A stretch of DNA of 35,202 nt from Patescibacteria group bacterium (GTDB lineage: Bacteria > Patescibacteriota > Patescibacteriia > 2-12-FULL-60-25). Below are positions 22,987 through 30,391 of this stretch, piece after piece. The translations under genes were made by a program, and so were the position numbers. Under the pieces are notes generated by a model. It searched no databases. It was given only the letters and a program-made list of their open reading frames with translations, and was not told the DNA's origin. Every line of letters starts with the position of its first letter. Positions within the stretch are counted from its first letter, which is position 1. The stretch spans positions 1 to 35,202 of the forward strand of contig JAGOQX010000009.1 of NCBI GenBank assembly GCA_018063105.1, written 5' to 3'.

Positions 22987-23042
22987 AAGAGCGCACCCGT
23001 CACGACCGAGAGCGAGATCGTCACGAACGTGACGGGGCTCTT
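22987..23042 (-). terminator. Long hairpin after polA and after the convergent 93-aa gene
   Basis: AAGAGC and CCCGTCACG (22987-23004) pair with CGTGACGGG and GCTCTT (23028-23042) with a 3-nt bulge. Read on the minus strand it ends GCTCTTTGTTTT, which suits termination of the 93-aa gene. On the plus strand there is no T run. Confidence 0.5.
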
Positions 23043-23073
23043 CGGCGCGATGGATGCGCTAGTAGGCGTCGCC

Positions 23074-23355
23074 TCAACCAACCTCACGATTGAGCAGGCG
23101 ACGAAGATCCTCTTCCGTGTGAGCGGTCGGGTATCCCGACGCGTTCCACCAGAAGAGGAACATCAGCTGCCCACCCTGCATGCAGATGGACCACGGAGGC
23201 GTCATCCGCATGTCACGGATGATTGCCTCGACGTCTTCCGGGCGCAGGCGTGGCCTGCCCAAAAAACAACAGTATCCCCCAAACCCCCGCGACAGGAGGT
23301 TTTTCTGATTCGGAGCCCTCAAATCGAGGGCCTTGATTTCCCACCTTTTTTCCAT
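23074..23355 (-). CDS. Small protein of unknown function, divergent partner of the MqsA-like gene
   Basis: A 93-residue protein I do not recognise. It is very likely real: GAGGAGGAGG lies four nt before the ATG, and a consensus promoter (TTGACA, 17 nt, TATATT) lies upstream. The sequence has a basic N-terminus, GYCCFLGRPRLRPEDVEAIIRDMRMTP (27-53), then a hydrophobic aromatic stretch GGQLMFLFWWNASGYP (61-76) and a charged helix HTEEDLRRLLNREV. No signal peptide is clear, and the hydrophobic part is short for a membrane helix. It does not resemble MqsR. Head-to-head placement with the HTH regulator at 23532 suggests shared control. Confidence 0.7.
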   Translation of the reverse strand: MEKRWEIKALDLRAPNQKNLLSRGFGGYCCFLGRPRLRPEDVEAIIRDMRMTPPWSICMQGGQLMFLFWWNASGYPTAHTEEDLRRLLNREVG

Positions 23356-23389
23356 TTTTCCTCCTCCTCAACTATTTAATGAACGAGGT

Positions 23390-23418
23390 AATATATCATA
23401 AAAAGACCATTTTGTCAA
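23390..23418 (-). promoter_or_regulatory. Promoter of the 93-aa gene
   Basis: On the minus strand TTGACA, a 17-nt spacer and TATATT; leader about 30 nt with a strong ribosome binding site. Confidence 0.75.
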
Positions 23419-23438
23419 CCCATCGGCTTATTATCCTG

Positions 23439-23451
23439 TAATTTTAAATTA
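23439..23451. promoter_or_regulatory. Candidate operator between divergent promoters
   Basis: TAATTT, one base, AAATTA: a symmetric site midway between the two opposing -35 boxes (23413-23418 and 23464-23469). A second dyad, CACC-AAAAA-GGTG (23474-23486), lies in the spacer of the rightward promoter and resembles the AACCT-N-AGGTT type of MqsA operators. Confidence 0.35.
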
Positions 23452-23463
23452 AGGCTGCACATC

Positions 23464-23492
23464 TTGACAAAATCACCAAAAAGGTGTATTTT
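23464..23492 (+). promoter_or_regulatory. Promoter of the MqsA-like gene
   Basis: TTGACA (23464-23469), 17-nt spacer, TATTTT (23487-23492). Confidence 0.75.
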
Positions 23493-23531
23493 CAGTATCC
23501 CCTGGCGTGGTTTCCTGAAAGGAGGCCCACC

Positions 23532-23942
23532 GTGAATAAAGCCATGTGTCCGGACTGTGGTCGTGAGAGGAGTGACCAGGGGAAGATCGCGCTCCGGATC
23601 ACTGCACGTTGTATTGATTACCTTATCGATGTGCCGGCTATCGTCTGCCCTTGTGGGTTGGTGATCTGTGCGCTCGATGACCTCGAAACGGTGGAGCTGG
23701 CGGTCGTAGACCAGCTCTTGAAACGAGATCAGGTGGACGGTGACGTTCTGCGATGGTGTCGGAAGTCGCTCGGTATGACAAGGTGCGAACTGGCTTTGCT
23801 CCTTCACTCAACCGAGGAAAACATCTGCGCCTTTGAGGCCGGGGTCATACCTGTCCCGGAAGAGGTGCGCACGGCTCTTCGCGAGCATGTTACTGCGACG
23901 CGTGCGTCGCGATCCTGGACACCGGTCGTTACGGTTGCCTGA
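23532..23942 (+). CDS. MqsA/YgiT-like zinc-finger plus HTH regulator
   Basis: A 136-residue protein starting at GTG 23532, chosen because GGAGG (23521-23525) lies six nt upstream. The N-terminal zinc-binding part has MCPDCGRE and IVCPCGLVI, two Cys pairs, with VPAIVC typical of YgiT-type fingers. The C-terminal half is an XRE-like helix-turn-helix: VLRWCRKSLGMTRCELALLLHSTEENICAFEAGVIPVP, as in MqsA antitoxins and related promoter-associated regulators. Such proteins repress their own operon. No MqsR toxin is adjacent; the nearest partner is the divergent 93-aa gene. By eye the gene is GC-rich compared with holA. A solitary regulator is as likely as an antitoxin. Confidence 0.75.
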   Translation: MNKAMCPDCGRERSDQGKIALRITARCIDYLIDVPAIVCPCGLVICALDDLETVELAVVDQLLKRDQVDGDVLRWCRKSLGMTRCELALLLHSTEENICAFEAGVIPVPEEVRTALREHVTATRASRSWTPVVTVA

Positions 23943-24043
23943 TCAAGGTTCATTTACGAGCTTATTCTTTGGCCCTCGAGCATTTGATTGTATATACGCG
24001 CCTGCCGCGTCTGTCCTGTCAAAGGTTCGAGGGTCTTTTCTAT

Positions 24044-24071
24044 TTGCATCTGCCCGCGTTCGCGCTAGGCT
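24044..24071 (+). promoter_or_regulatory. holA promoter (leaderless)
   Basis: TTGCAT (24044-24049), 16-nt spacer, TAGGCT (24066-24071), then six nt to the ATG. Confidence 0.5.
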
Positions 24072-24077
24072 TTCTGC

Positions 24078-24905
24078 ATGCTGATCATCTGTTCTGGGCC
24101 TGATACGTTGAATGCTCGACAAAAAGCGCGTGAGTTGACGCAGGCGTTTAAAGCAAAATTTGATCCAGCCGGTTTTTCTGTTGAGGTGATTCCTGATTCG
24201 GATATCTCCGTTTTGATCAATCGTCTTGCAGCGCCATCTTTTTTTTCAACAAAACGCTTGATTCGCTGTGATGGCATCTTGGAAAACTCAAAAATAGCTG
24301 ACGTTCGCAAATTAATTGCACGTGTAACAGCAGATAACGATCAATCAATCGTTATTAGCGTTGAAGAAGAAGTGCCTTCACTCAAAATTTTGGATGAATG
24401 TAAGGCGGTTCCATCGTTTTTTCACTACCCGTTCCCTACTCCATCACCTGCACAGCATGAAACTTGGTGTAAGAAGCGCGCGTCTTTATTGGGTGTTTCT
24501 ATTGATCAGGCGATTGAAATTGCTCAGCGGACCGCTGGAAATGTTTGGCTTGCTGAGCAAGAGTTGATGAAAAAATCAGCAAATTCTGAAGCACCTCTGA
24601 TCGAAGTGCTTACGGAAACAAGCGGAGCCTTTGATGTTGCGGATGCGTATGTGCGCCAGCGGTCATGGAGGGCTCAGATGGATGAAGTTGGTGCAGATCA
24701 ATGTATTTCAGTGCTTGTTGGTCAGGTGCGCGCAGCTGCCCGTGTGAGAGATCGAGCGACGAGTGGTCTGCACCCATTTGTGGTCAAGAAATTGAGTTCT
24801 GTGCCACTTCAAGGTATTGAGGTTCCGCTTACTCGTGTTTTGCGCGCCCAAGCCTCTATTCGTACCGGGCTCGCAACAGCGGATGAGATAGATTCTATTC
24901 TGTAA
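24078..24905 (+). CDS. holA: DNA polymerase III delta subunit
   Basis: A 275-residue clamp-loader delta-like protein, shorter than the roughly 340 residues of E. coli HolA. Recognisable parts are the start LIICSGPDTLNARQKARELTQAF, SFFSTKRLIRCDG (about 54-66), SLKILDECKAVPSFFHYPFPTP, and the C-terminal collar signature CISVLVGQVRAAARVRDRATSGLHPFVVKKL followed by ASIRTGLATADEIDSIL. Delta opens the beta clamp (dnaN in this window). It stands next to rpsT, a common pairing, but here convergently. No Shine-Dalgarno; starts six nt after a -10 element. Confidence 0.85.
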   Translation: MLIICSGPDTLNARQKARELTQAFKAKFDPAGFSVEVIPDSDISVLINRLAAPSFFSTKRLIRCDGILENSKIADVRKLIARVTADNDQSIVISVEEEVPSLKILDECKAVPSFFHYPFPTPSPAQHETWCKKRASLLGVSIDQAIEIAQRTAGNVWLAEQELMKKSANSEAPLIEVLTETSGAFDVADAYVRQRSWRAQMDEVGADQCISVLVGQVRAAARVRDRATSGLHPFVVKKLSSVPLQGIEVPLTRVLRAQASIRTGLATADEIDSIL

Positions 24906-24910
24906 GATAC

Positions 24911-24937
24911 AAAAGAGCCCCAAAATAGGGCTCTTTT
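24911..24937. terminator. Bidirectional terminator, holA and rpsT
   Basis: AAAAGAGCCC pairs with GGGCTCTTTT around CAAAATA, between the two convergent genes. Confidence 0.92.
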
Positions 24938-24951
24938 TGATTTTGTGGTGC

Positions 24952-25206
24952 TTATTTGACCGCCTTCATGAGCGCTGCCTTCTTGCGAGCGGCAAGGTTC
25001 TTGTGAACGATCCCGTTCTTTGCAGCTTTGTCGATCGCGGCTTGGAACGCCTTGATGACTTCTTTGGCTTCAGCCTTTTTGTCGGCCTTGATCAAAGATC
25101 GGCTTTTGTTCAATAAGGCCTTGTAGTTGGTCTTAATTCGTGCGTTATGCACGGCGTGTTTGCGGTTTTTGCGCAAATCTTTGATGGCGGCTTGCTTATT
25201 TGGCAT
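24952..25206 (-). CDS. rpsT: 30S ribosomal protein S20 (bS20)
   Basis: An 84-residue, lysine-rich helical protein beginning MPNKQAAIKDLRKNRKHAVHNARIKTNYK and containing FQAAIDKAAKNGIVHKNLAARKKAAL, the usual S20 pattern and length. It binds the 16S 5' domain early in assembly. The promoter -10 lies 11 nt before the ATG, so the leader is only a few bases, with no Shine-Dalgarno. Confidence 0.97.
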   Translation of the reverse strand: MPNKQAAIKDLRKNRKHAVHNARIKTNYKALLNKSRSLIKADKKAEAKEVIKAFQAAIDKAAKNGIVHKNLAARKKAALMKAVK

Positions 25207-25217
25207 AGATGATAACC

Positions 25218-25246
25218 ACTATAAGGGCAAAATGAAATTGCGTCAA
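25218..25246 (-). promoter_or_regulatory. rpsT promoter
   Basis: On the minus strand TTGACG, a 17-nt spacer and TATAGT, ending 11 nt before the ATG. One of the best promoters of the window, with an almost absent leader. Confidence 0.75.
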
Positions 25247-25369
25247 GCGCGAATGGGTATTGCGGGCATTCGTTCATTCTAATTTTGACGAATCTGATTT
25301 TATCAAGTATTATTTTCACACTCTGCGGAGATTCGTACGATACGATGTCCGGTTCTGACAGATGACTGT

Positions 25370-25443
25370 GTTTCCATAGTTTAATGGAAGAACGAGAGAC
25401 TCCTAAGCTCTAGATGGAGGTTCGATTCCTCCTGGAGACACCA
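25370..25443 (+). tRNA. tRNA-Arg(CCU)
   Basis: Acceptor GTTTCCA pairs with TGGAGAC (one T-G pair), discriminator A, CCA encoded. Anticodon loop CTCCTAA gives CCT, reading AGG. The last pair of the anticodon stem (31-39) is an A-G mismatch. T loop TTCGATT. Confidence 0.92.
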
Positions 25444-25538
25444 CGAACGGTTCAATGTAAGTAATGTCTGCACACTGTGGATAACTCAATTTCTTGGCTA
25501 AGGTTAGCGAAAAAAAGAAGGTTCGTACAATATTTTTT

Positions 25539-25614
25539 GGGCTGATAGCTCAGTTGGTAGAGCGCTGCATTCGCATTGCAGAGGTCGAGGGTTCGACTCC
25601 CTCTCAGTCCACCA
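25539..25614 (+). tRNA. tRNA-Ala(CGC)
   Basis: Acceptor GGGCTGA pairs with TCAGTCC including G3-T70, the G3:U70 wobble that AlaRS recognises. Anticodon stem-loop CTGCA-TTCGCAT-TGCAG with anticodon CGC, reading GCG. CCA encoded. TACAAT (25526-25531) upstream is a likely -10. Confidence 0.96.
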
Positions 25615-25617
25615 GGT

Positions 25618-25652
25618 AATCCCACCTCCAATCAGAGGTGGGATTGCTTTTT
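25618..25652 (+). terminator. tRNA-Ala terminator
   Basis: AATCCCACCTC pairs with GAGGTGGGATT around CAATCA, followed by GCTTTTT. Confidence 0.92.
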
Positions 25653-25748
25653 CTGTTGTGGAGACATGCGACCTCCCTTTGAATAACTTTGAATTCCATT
25701 CCGCGATGTTTGATTAATCGTGAGTCCATAATGATCACCATTAGAAAA

Positions 25749-25764
25749 TGTTTCACGTGAAACA
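25749..25764. promoter_or_regulatory. parS site 1
   Basis: TGTTTCACGTGAAACA, an exact match to the bacterial parS consensus bound by ParB; the palindrome extends by AAAA/TTTT on the sides. Confidence 0.93.
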
Positions 25765-25964
25765 TTTTGTCTCAGGCTTCTTGTCCACAGAGATTTAATC
25801 ATGTGGATATCACGGCACCCGGCACCAACGATGTTTAAGGTTTATGATGATTTTGCCTCCACATAGCTTTCATTTATTCGCTTTAACCACTTAATCCTGC
25901 AAAAGGTGTTGCTTGTGGATAAGGATTCTGTTTGTATAACGCAATTCGTGAAAACGTAATAAAA

Positions 25965-25980
25965 TGTTTCACGTGAAACA
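25965..25980. promoter_or_regulatory. parS site 2
   Basis: TGTTTCACGTGAAACA, exact consensus, 216 nt from site 1, flanked by AAAA/TTTT. It falls inside a spurious 62-codon reverse frame. Confidence 0.93.
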
Positions 25981-26171
25981 TTTTTGTATATTTCAGTAAT
26001 TAGGAATGTGGATAACGTCGTTTTACACACACGAAAGTGTAGAAGTTGTAGAAAGTAGTATTTTTAATCGTCGATATACATTGTTAGCTCCTGGTTGAGC
26101 TAGGCGTAGCTATAGCCTTAAGCTCTTTGACGCCCATGCCGAGGTTCTCTGGCATATACATCCAGAGCCGG

Positions 26172-26202
<31 letters not shown>

Positions 26203-26427
26203 TTGACCAGATCCTCCTTCCTTATATAGCTCGAAGTTTGACTGGTGTGATTTCTCTGGGTCGTGAGGCCTGTAACGTCCGGGTGGATAGGTATGGTCAA
26301 CGTTTGATCGGGTGCCTTCGCATGTGAATAAGTTGATAGATATCCTGTGGGTTCAAAGAGGGGTGACGGATGATGGATCTATAAAAAGTTGATTTGGGGT
26401 TAGCTACGATGAGCGTTTTTGTAAAAA

Positions 26428-26443
26428 TGTTTCACGTGAAACA
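26428..26443. promoter_or_regulatory. parS site 3
   Basis: TGTTTCACGTGAAACA, exact consensus, 463 nt from site 2, again with AAAA/TTTT flanks. Confidence 0.93.
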
Positions 26444-26661
26444 TTTTGATAACTTGCAAAGACGAGTAATTGTAAATTTGGTATTCATAGATGCTTAGGG
26501 ATTGCGCCTTGAAAATAACTTGTGAATAACTTGTGAATAAAAGAAGGAAAATGTATAAAAGTATTTTACGACGCATAAATATACTCTAAATTTAGCAAAA
26601 ATACATATGGATTAATTCTCATATGTTTTAGCTGATGCCAACGAATCACTCCGCTCCCGGA

Positions 26662-26690
26662 TTGACAATTGGACCATTTTGATGTATGTT
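26662..26690 (+). promoter_or_regulatory. Promoter of the small membrane protein
   Basis: TTGACA (26662-26667), 17-nt spacer, TATGTT (26685-26690); leader about 30 nt. Confidence 0.75.
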
Positions 26691-26728
26691 GTTGCTCGCG
26701 TTAGTGATTCGCGTGTCTTGGAGGACAG

Positions 26729-27004
26729 ATGAGAAAAAGAATCATGAAGTTTTACCGTCAGTTCGTTCCTCAGCAGGAAAGTGAGTTGGATGACCAGGCA
26801 ACATTCTTCTTTTTTCTCTTTGCTCCGCTTATGTTCGTGTTTGGCCTGGTCTGGGCAGCGTTGGATCTCGCATCGTTGCTCGACCCGGCTGTGAAGAATG
26901 GTCCGCGCGATGATCCATTCGCTGTAACGGTTGGTGCCTGGGGCTTGGCGGGCTTCGTGCTCTACATGCTGAGGAGAGACCGTAAAAACCAACGTAAGTC
27001 TTAA
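26729..27004 (+). CDS. Small two-helix membrane protein of unknown function
   Basis: A 91-residue protein not recognised. GGAGG ends four nt before the ATG and a consensus promoter lies upstream, so expression is well supported. A basic N-terminus (MRKRIMKFYRQF) is followed by an acidic patch (ESELDDQ), a membrane helix at about 24-49 (ATFFFFLFAPLMFVFGLVWAALDLASLL), a short loop with GPRDDP, and a second helix at about 64-80 (AVTVGAWGLAGFVLYML), ending in a basic tail RRDRKNQRKS. The positive-inside rule puts both ends in the cytoplasm. Style (TTGACA promoter, strong ribosome site) matches the divergent small genes at 23 kb. Confidence 0.7.
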   Translation: MRKRIMKFYRQFVPQQESELDDQATFFFFLFAPLMFVFGLVWAALDLASLLDPAVKNGPRDDPFAVTVGAWGLAGFVLYMLRRDRKNQRKS

Positions 27005-27016
27005 TCCCGTTCCGAC

Positions 27017-27061
27017 AACCCGCTTCTTCGCGGTTTCAATGTTGGAGCGGGTTTGTTTTTA
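27017..27061 (+). terminator. Terminator of the small membrane protein gene
   Basis: AACCCGCT (27017-27024) pairs with AGCGGGTT (27046-27053) around 21 nt, followed by TGTTTTT. Confidence 0.7.
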
Positions 27062-27096
27062 CTAAATAGATAGTATTTTTGAGATGAATAGTTTTC

Positions 27097-27125
27097 TTCA
27101 TTTTTTATGAAAAAAACGCTATACT
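27097..27125 (+). promoter_or_regulatory. Promoter of the FN3 surface protein (leaderless)
   Basis: TTCATT (27097-27102), 17-nt spacer, TATACT (27120-27125), then six nt to the ATG. Confidence 0.55.
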
Positions 27126-27131
27126 GTATTC

Positions 27132-30100
27132 ATGGATTTGTTCGTTCGATTGAAAAAGACTGCAATCCTCCTTTTTTGCGTTGCATGCATGTTGATCACG
27201 CATACGGTGGTTGCTTCTTCGAGTGCGAATTATATTTTAAAGTTTGATTCAGTGAATAGCGGAGGTGAGGATACGAGTAGCTCAACGAATTACGGCATTA
27301 GGGATACGTATGGTGAGCAAGGATCGGGTGATGTCTCAAGTACAAATTTTCAAATACAAGCTGGTTATCGATCAGGTGAAAATGCTACATCAGCTTCAAT
27401 TGTTGCGTATTGTGGTGATGGAAACGTTGACGCTGGTGAACAGTGCGATTCCGGTGTCTCAAACGGTATTTGCCCAGCCGCATGCTCTGCTTCTTGTACA
27501 ACGAATTCGTGTGGTGGAGGTGGGGGAAATGTTCCGCCGATTCCACCGCCAGTTCAACAGGCACCAGTTATTTCAAATATTCTCATTTCAAATATTACGC
27601 CATTTTCTGCGCGTATTTCATGGGCTACGGACAAGGCCGCAAATTCATTGGTTGTATATGGTTTAACGTCTGGGTATGCAAGTGGCACGGTTGTGAATGC
27701 AGCCTTTGGGACTGATCATGTGATTGATTTGTCTAATCTTTCATCAGCTTCAACGTATCATTTGCTTGTAAATTCTGTTGATAGTGGTGGTTTGAGTACG
27801 ACATCAAGCGATCGTCAGTTTACGACATTGGTTGCACCAGCTCCGCCGAAGATTTCGAATATCACTGTAACGCAGATCACGGATTCCTCCGTTATCATCA
27901 ACTGGGATACAGATGTTCCTGCGACTTCATTTGTTGGGTATAGTTTGGGCCAAGATTACAATACAACGACGACGGTCCCTGGGCTTACGCTTGCGCATGC
28001 CGTCCAATTGACCGGTTTGACGCAAAAAACAACCTATAATTTCTTGCCAGGTTCTGCGGATAGTAATGGTCAGCTCGCAGTATCACAAAGCGGCTCATTT
28101 AGTACGTTGGCTGACGTGACGCCGCCTGCGAATGTATCGAATTTCGTTGCAATTCCGAGCGATACAAAGAATAATCTTTCCTGGAACAACCCAGCTGATC
28201 CAGATGTTGCGGGGACTCGTGTGATGCGAAAGCTAGGTGCATATCCAGCTCAACCAACGGATGGAGATCTTGTGTACTCTGGTACGGACACTGCAAAAAC
28301 GGATGCGTTTTTAACAAATGGCGTAAAATATTTCTATACTGCATTTGCATTTGATACGCATGGGAATTTTGCCTCAGGCGCACTCGCATCTGCGACGCCT
28401 GTTGGCCCTGTTCTTCCTCCGGTTCCTCCACAAATCCCGCCTCAGATTCCGCCTCCCGTTCCTCCGGTTATTCCGCCAGTTGTACCACCAAGTCAGAATA
28501 ATGGTGGGATCATCATTTTGCCAGATGGGCAGTCGACGAGTACATCGATTGTATCTACTGGTACGGCAACGCTTGTTTCCGCTTATTCATCAGCCAGAAT
28601 TTCCTTAGATCGAGATTCAAATGGGGTTGTAGGAATGTTGGCTGGATCTCGAGTTGAGGTCACGGTATTACCAAGCGTCTCCGCTGATGAAGTTCTTCAA
28701 GCGTCCATTACAATCGCAGGGTCAACATATGCGCTAGAGCGTTCTGCTGACGGAGTGCATTTTGTTGCATCATTTACTGCGCCGGCTGTGGGTGAGTACC
28801 AGGCAATCGCTGTATTTACCTTTAAAACGATTGCGACAGCTCAAAAAATAGATCGCATACAGACGGGGTCTGGCGGAAAAATTGTTGAAGGTGCAATGGC
28901 TGGAACGACGTCAAAAGTATTGTCCGGAGCCGCCGTACAGCTTTACCAACAGGCGAATGGAACATGGATTCCGTTTGGTGCAATTCAAGAAACGGATTCC
29001 GAGGGTTCATACGCATTTATCGTTCCAAATGGTCAGTATTACGCGACGGTGCAAAAAGAGGGATATCGACCGACAACGTCACCTTCAAGGAATGTTTCAG
29101 GTAATCTATTTAATGAAACGATCACACTGGTTCGTTTGCCCGTTGTTCAGGTCGCTCCACCATCCGCAACGGCTGTGGAGCGCGCAAGTGTTGCCGTTTC
29201 AAATGCTCTAGAGCAGATTACCTATGGCGCAAAGGTTGCACGTGCCATTGTTCAAGATCCGGTCGTACAGGAGGCGAATGCTGTTGCAGCTCCAACGTTG
29301 CTTGCAATGACGCTCGTGAACTCTGCAGGCGGTATCTCTGTGTTCAATTTGTTAACGTATTTGCAGTTTGTATTTACGCAACCGATATTGCTGCTGGGAC
29401 GAAGAAAACGTCAAAAATGGGGCGTTGTCTATAATTCACTTTCAAAACAACCGGTTGATTTGGCGATCGTTCGATTGATGGATGGCGCTACGCGTCAAGT
29501 TTTGCAAACACGTGTTACGGATAAGCTCGGAAGATATTTCTTTTTTGCGAAGAAAGGTGGGTATTTGGTGGAGGTTGTGAAGCCAGGATATTCATTTCCT
29601 ACGACGTTTCTAAAGGATCAATCGGAGGATGCTGAATATCTTGATCTTCAACACGGTGAGGTTATCGCTGTTGAGGAAGATTCAAATATTTTTGCGAATA
29701 TCCCAGTTGATCCGATTGAAAAAGTTGAACCACCGAAGCGTGTGCTTTTCACTGTATTTTTACAACGATTACGTCAGGCGACGGCATCTTCTGCCATTCC
29801 AATGGCCATGGTGATGGTGTGGATCACGCCAGGAGTTCCAACGGCTTCGCTATTGTTGGCTCAGGTTGGCGTTTATATGTTGTTTAGAACGATCGGGACT
29901 CCGCTCAAGGCAAAGAGTTGGGGTAGCGTTCTTGATGTAACGACGCATAAGCCTGTGAGTAGTGTTATCGTTCGTATTTTTGATAAGAAGTTTAATAAGT
30001 TATTGGAGACGCAGGTAACGGATCGGAATGGAAAGTATGGTTTTTTTGTGAAGCGTAATGTGTATTACATCACGGCAGAGAAACAGGGCTTCGAAAAGTA

Positions 30101-30179
30101 CGTTTCATTTGACATTAATTTGATGTCAAAGGATTCGGCCATTATTGATCAGGATATTGAGTTAAAACGGGCAAAATAA
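27132..30179 (+). CDS. Membrane-anchored surface protein with FN3 and carboxypeptidase-regulatory-like domains
   Basis: A 1015-residue protein. A signal peptide (1 to about 29) leads to ANYILKFDSVNSGGEDTSS...NFQIQAGYR (32-80), a type of N-terminal segment I associate with CPR surface proteins. A Cys-rich DUF4215-like motif, YCGDGNVDAGEQCD, follows (93-127). Three FN3 domains lie at about 145-233, 238-327 and 331-424, then a Pro-rich linker (424-454) and a beta domain (455-600). Three carboxypeptidase-regulatory-like beta sandwiches follow: one at about 610-675, and two others (757-825 and 925-1000) that resemble each other (IVRLMDGATRQVLQTRVTDKLGRY and IVRIFDKKFNKLLETQVTDRNGKY). These last two flank hydrophobic regions at about 718-752 and 885-918. 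By topology they are probably cytoplasmic, an unusual place for this fold. Function is likely adhesion or surface sensing. Confidence 0.85.
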   Translation: MDLFVRLKKTAILLFCVACMLITHTVVASSSANYILKFDSVNSGGEDTSSSTNYGIRDTYGEQGSGDVSSTNFQIQAGYRSGENATSASIVAYCGDGNVDAGEQCDSGVSNGICPAACSASCTTNSCGGGGGNVPPIPPPVQQAPVISNILISNITPFSARISWATDKAANSLVVYGLTSGYASGTVVNAAFGTDHVIDLSNLSSASTYHLLVNSVDSGGLSTTSSDRQFTTLVAPAPPKISNITVTQITDSSVIINWDTDVPATSFVGYSLGQDYNTTTTVPGLTLAHAVQLTGLTQKTTYNFLPGSADSNGQLAVSQSGSFSTLADVTPPANVSNFVAIPSDTKNNLSWNNPADPDVAGTRVMRKLGAYPAQPTDGDLVYSGTDTAKTDAFLTNGVKYFYTAFAFDTHGNFASGALASATPVGPVLPPVPPQIPPQIPPPVPPVIPPVVPPSQNNGGIIILPDGQSTSTSIVSTGTATLVSAYSSARISLDRDSNGVVGMLAGSRVEVTVLPSVSADEVLQASITIAGSTYALERSADGVHFVASFTAPAVGEYQAIAVFTFKTIATAQKIDRIQTGSGGKIVEGAMAGTTSKVLSGAAVQLYQQANGTWIPFGAIQETDSEGSYAFIVPNGQYYATVQKEGYRPTTSPSRNVSGNLFNETITLVRLPVVQVAPPSATAVERASVAVSNALEQITYGAKVARAIVQDPVVQEANAVAAPTLLAMTLVNSAGGISVFNLLTYLQFVFTQPILLLGRRKRQKWGVVYNSLSKQPVDLAIVRLMDGATRQVLQTRVTDKLGRYFFFAKKGGYLVEVVKPGYSFPTTFLKDQSEDAEYLDLQHGEVIAVEEDSNIFANIPVDPIEKVEPPKRVLFTVFLQRLRQATASSAIPMAMVMVWITPGVPTASLLLAQVGVYMLFRTIGTPLKAKSWGSVLDVTTHKPVSSVIVRIFDKKFNKLLETQVTDRNGKYGFFVKRNVYYITAEKQGFEKYVSFDINLMSKDSAIIDQDIELKRAK

Positions 30180-30192
30180 TGGTTTGCACATG

Positions 30193-30201
30193 TTATCCAC
30201 A
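30193..30201. promoter_or_regulatory. Isolated exact DnaA box
   Basis: TTATCCACA, 13 nt after the stop of the FN3 protein and about 3.7 kb from the cluster near 26 kb. Confidence 0.5.
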
Positions 30202-30233
30202 GGTTGTTAGTACGGTGTGGTAGAAGTAGAACG

Positions 30234-30268
30234 AAAAACGTCGCTAATCTCAGCGATGTTTTTGTTTT
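30234..30268 (+). terminator. Terminator of the FN3 protein gene
   Basis: AAAAACGTCGCT (30234-30245) pairs with AGCGATGTTTTT (30252-30263) around AATCTC, one G-T pair, followed by GTTTT. Confidence 0.85.
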
Positions 30269-30270
30269 GG

Positions 30271-30276
30271 TATAGT
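30271..30276 (+). promoter_or_regulatory. Extended -10 promoter of the giant surface protein
   Basis: TGGTATAGT: TATAGT with the extended-TG, just after the terminator. No good -35 is visible. It gives a leader of roughly 110 nt. Confidence 0.5.
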
Positions 30277-30282
30277 GGGTAC

Positions 30283-30391
30283 AAGCCTTCTCGGAAGTCG
30301 TTAGCCGAGAAAGGTTTCTGGTGTGGATATCGCAACGCCGTCTCATCAACGGCAAAGTGGTTTGTTGCGATGGCCACCAGTTCGAAGCCTC
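30283..30391 (+). promoter_or_regulatory. Structured 5' leader of the giant surface protein
   Basis: Two strong hairpins: CCTTCTCGG (30286-30294) with CCGAGAAAGG (30305-30314, one bulged A), and CGCAACGCCGT (30331-30341) with ACGGC (30349-30353) plus GTTGCG (30364-30369) around an internal loop. There is no Shine-Dalgarno. I do not match it to a known riboswitch class. Confidence 0.45.

Noticed and set aside
23074-23355. MqsR toxin identity for the 93-aa protein
   Set aside because: No sequence resemblance to MqsR and the gene is divergent rather than upstream in an operon.
25842-26030. Reverse open frame in the parS region
   Set aside because: It contains a parS palindrome and DnaA boxes, with no start signals or recognisable protein.
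26086-26170. Structured small RNA (tmRNA, SRP RNA or RNase P RNA) near the parS region
   Set aside because: Short inverted repeats exist, but none of the conserved signatures of these RNAs could be found.
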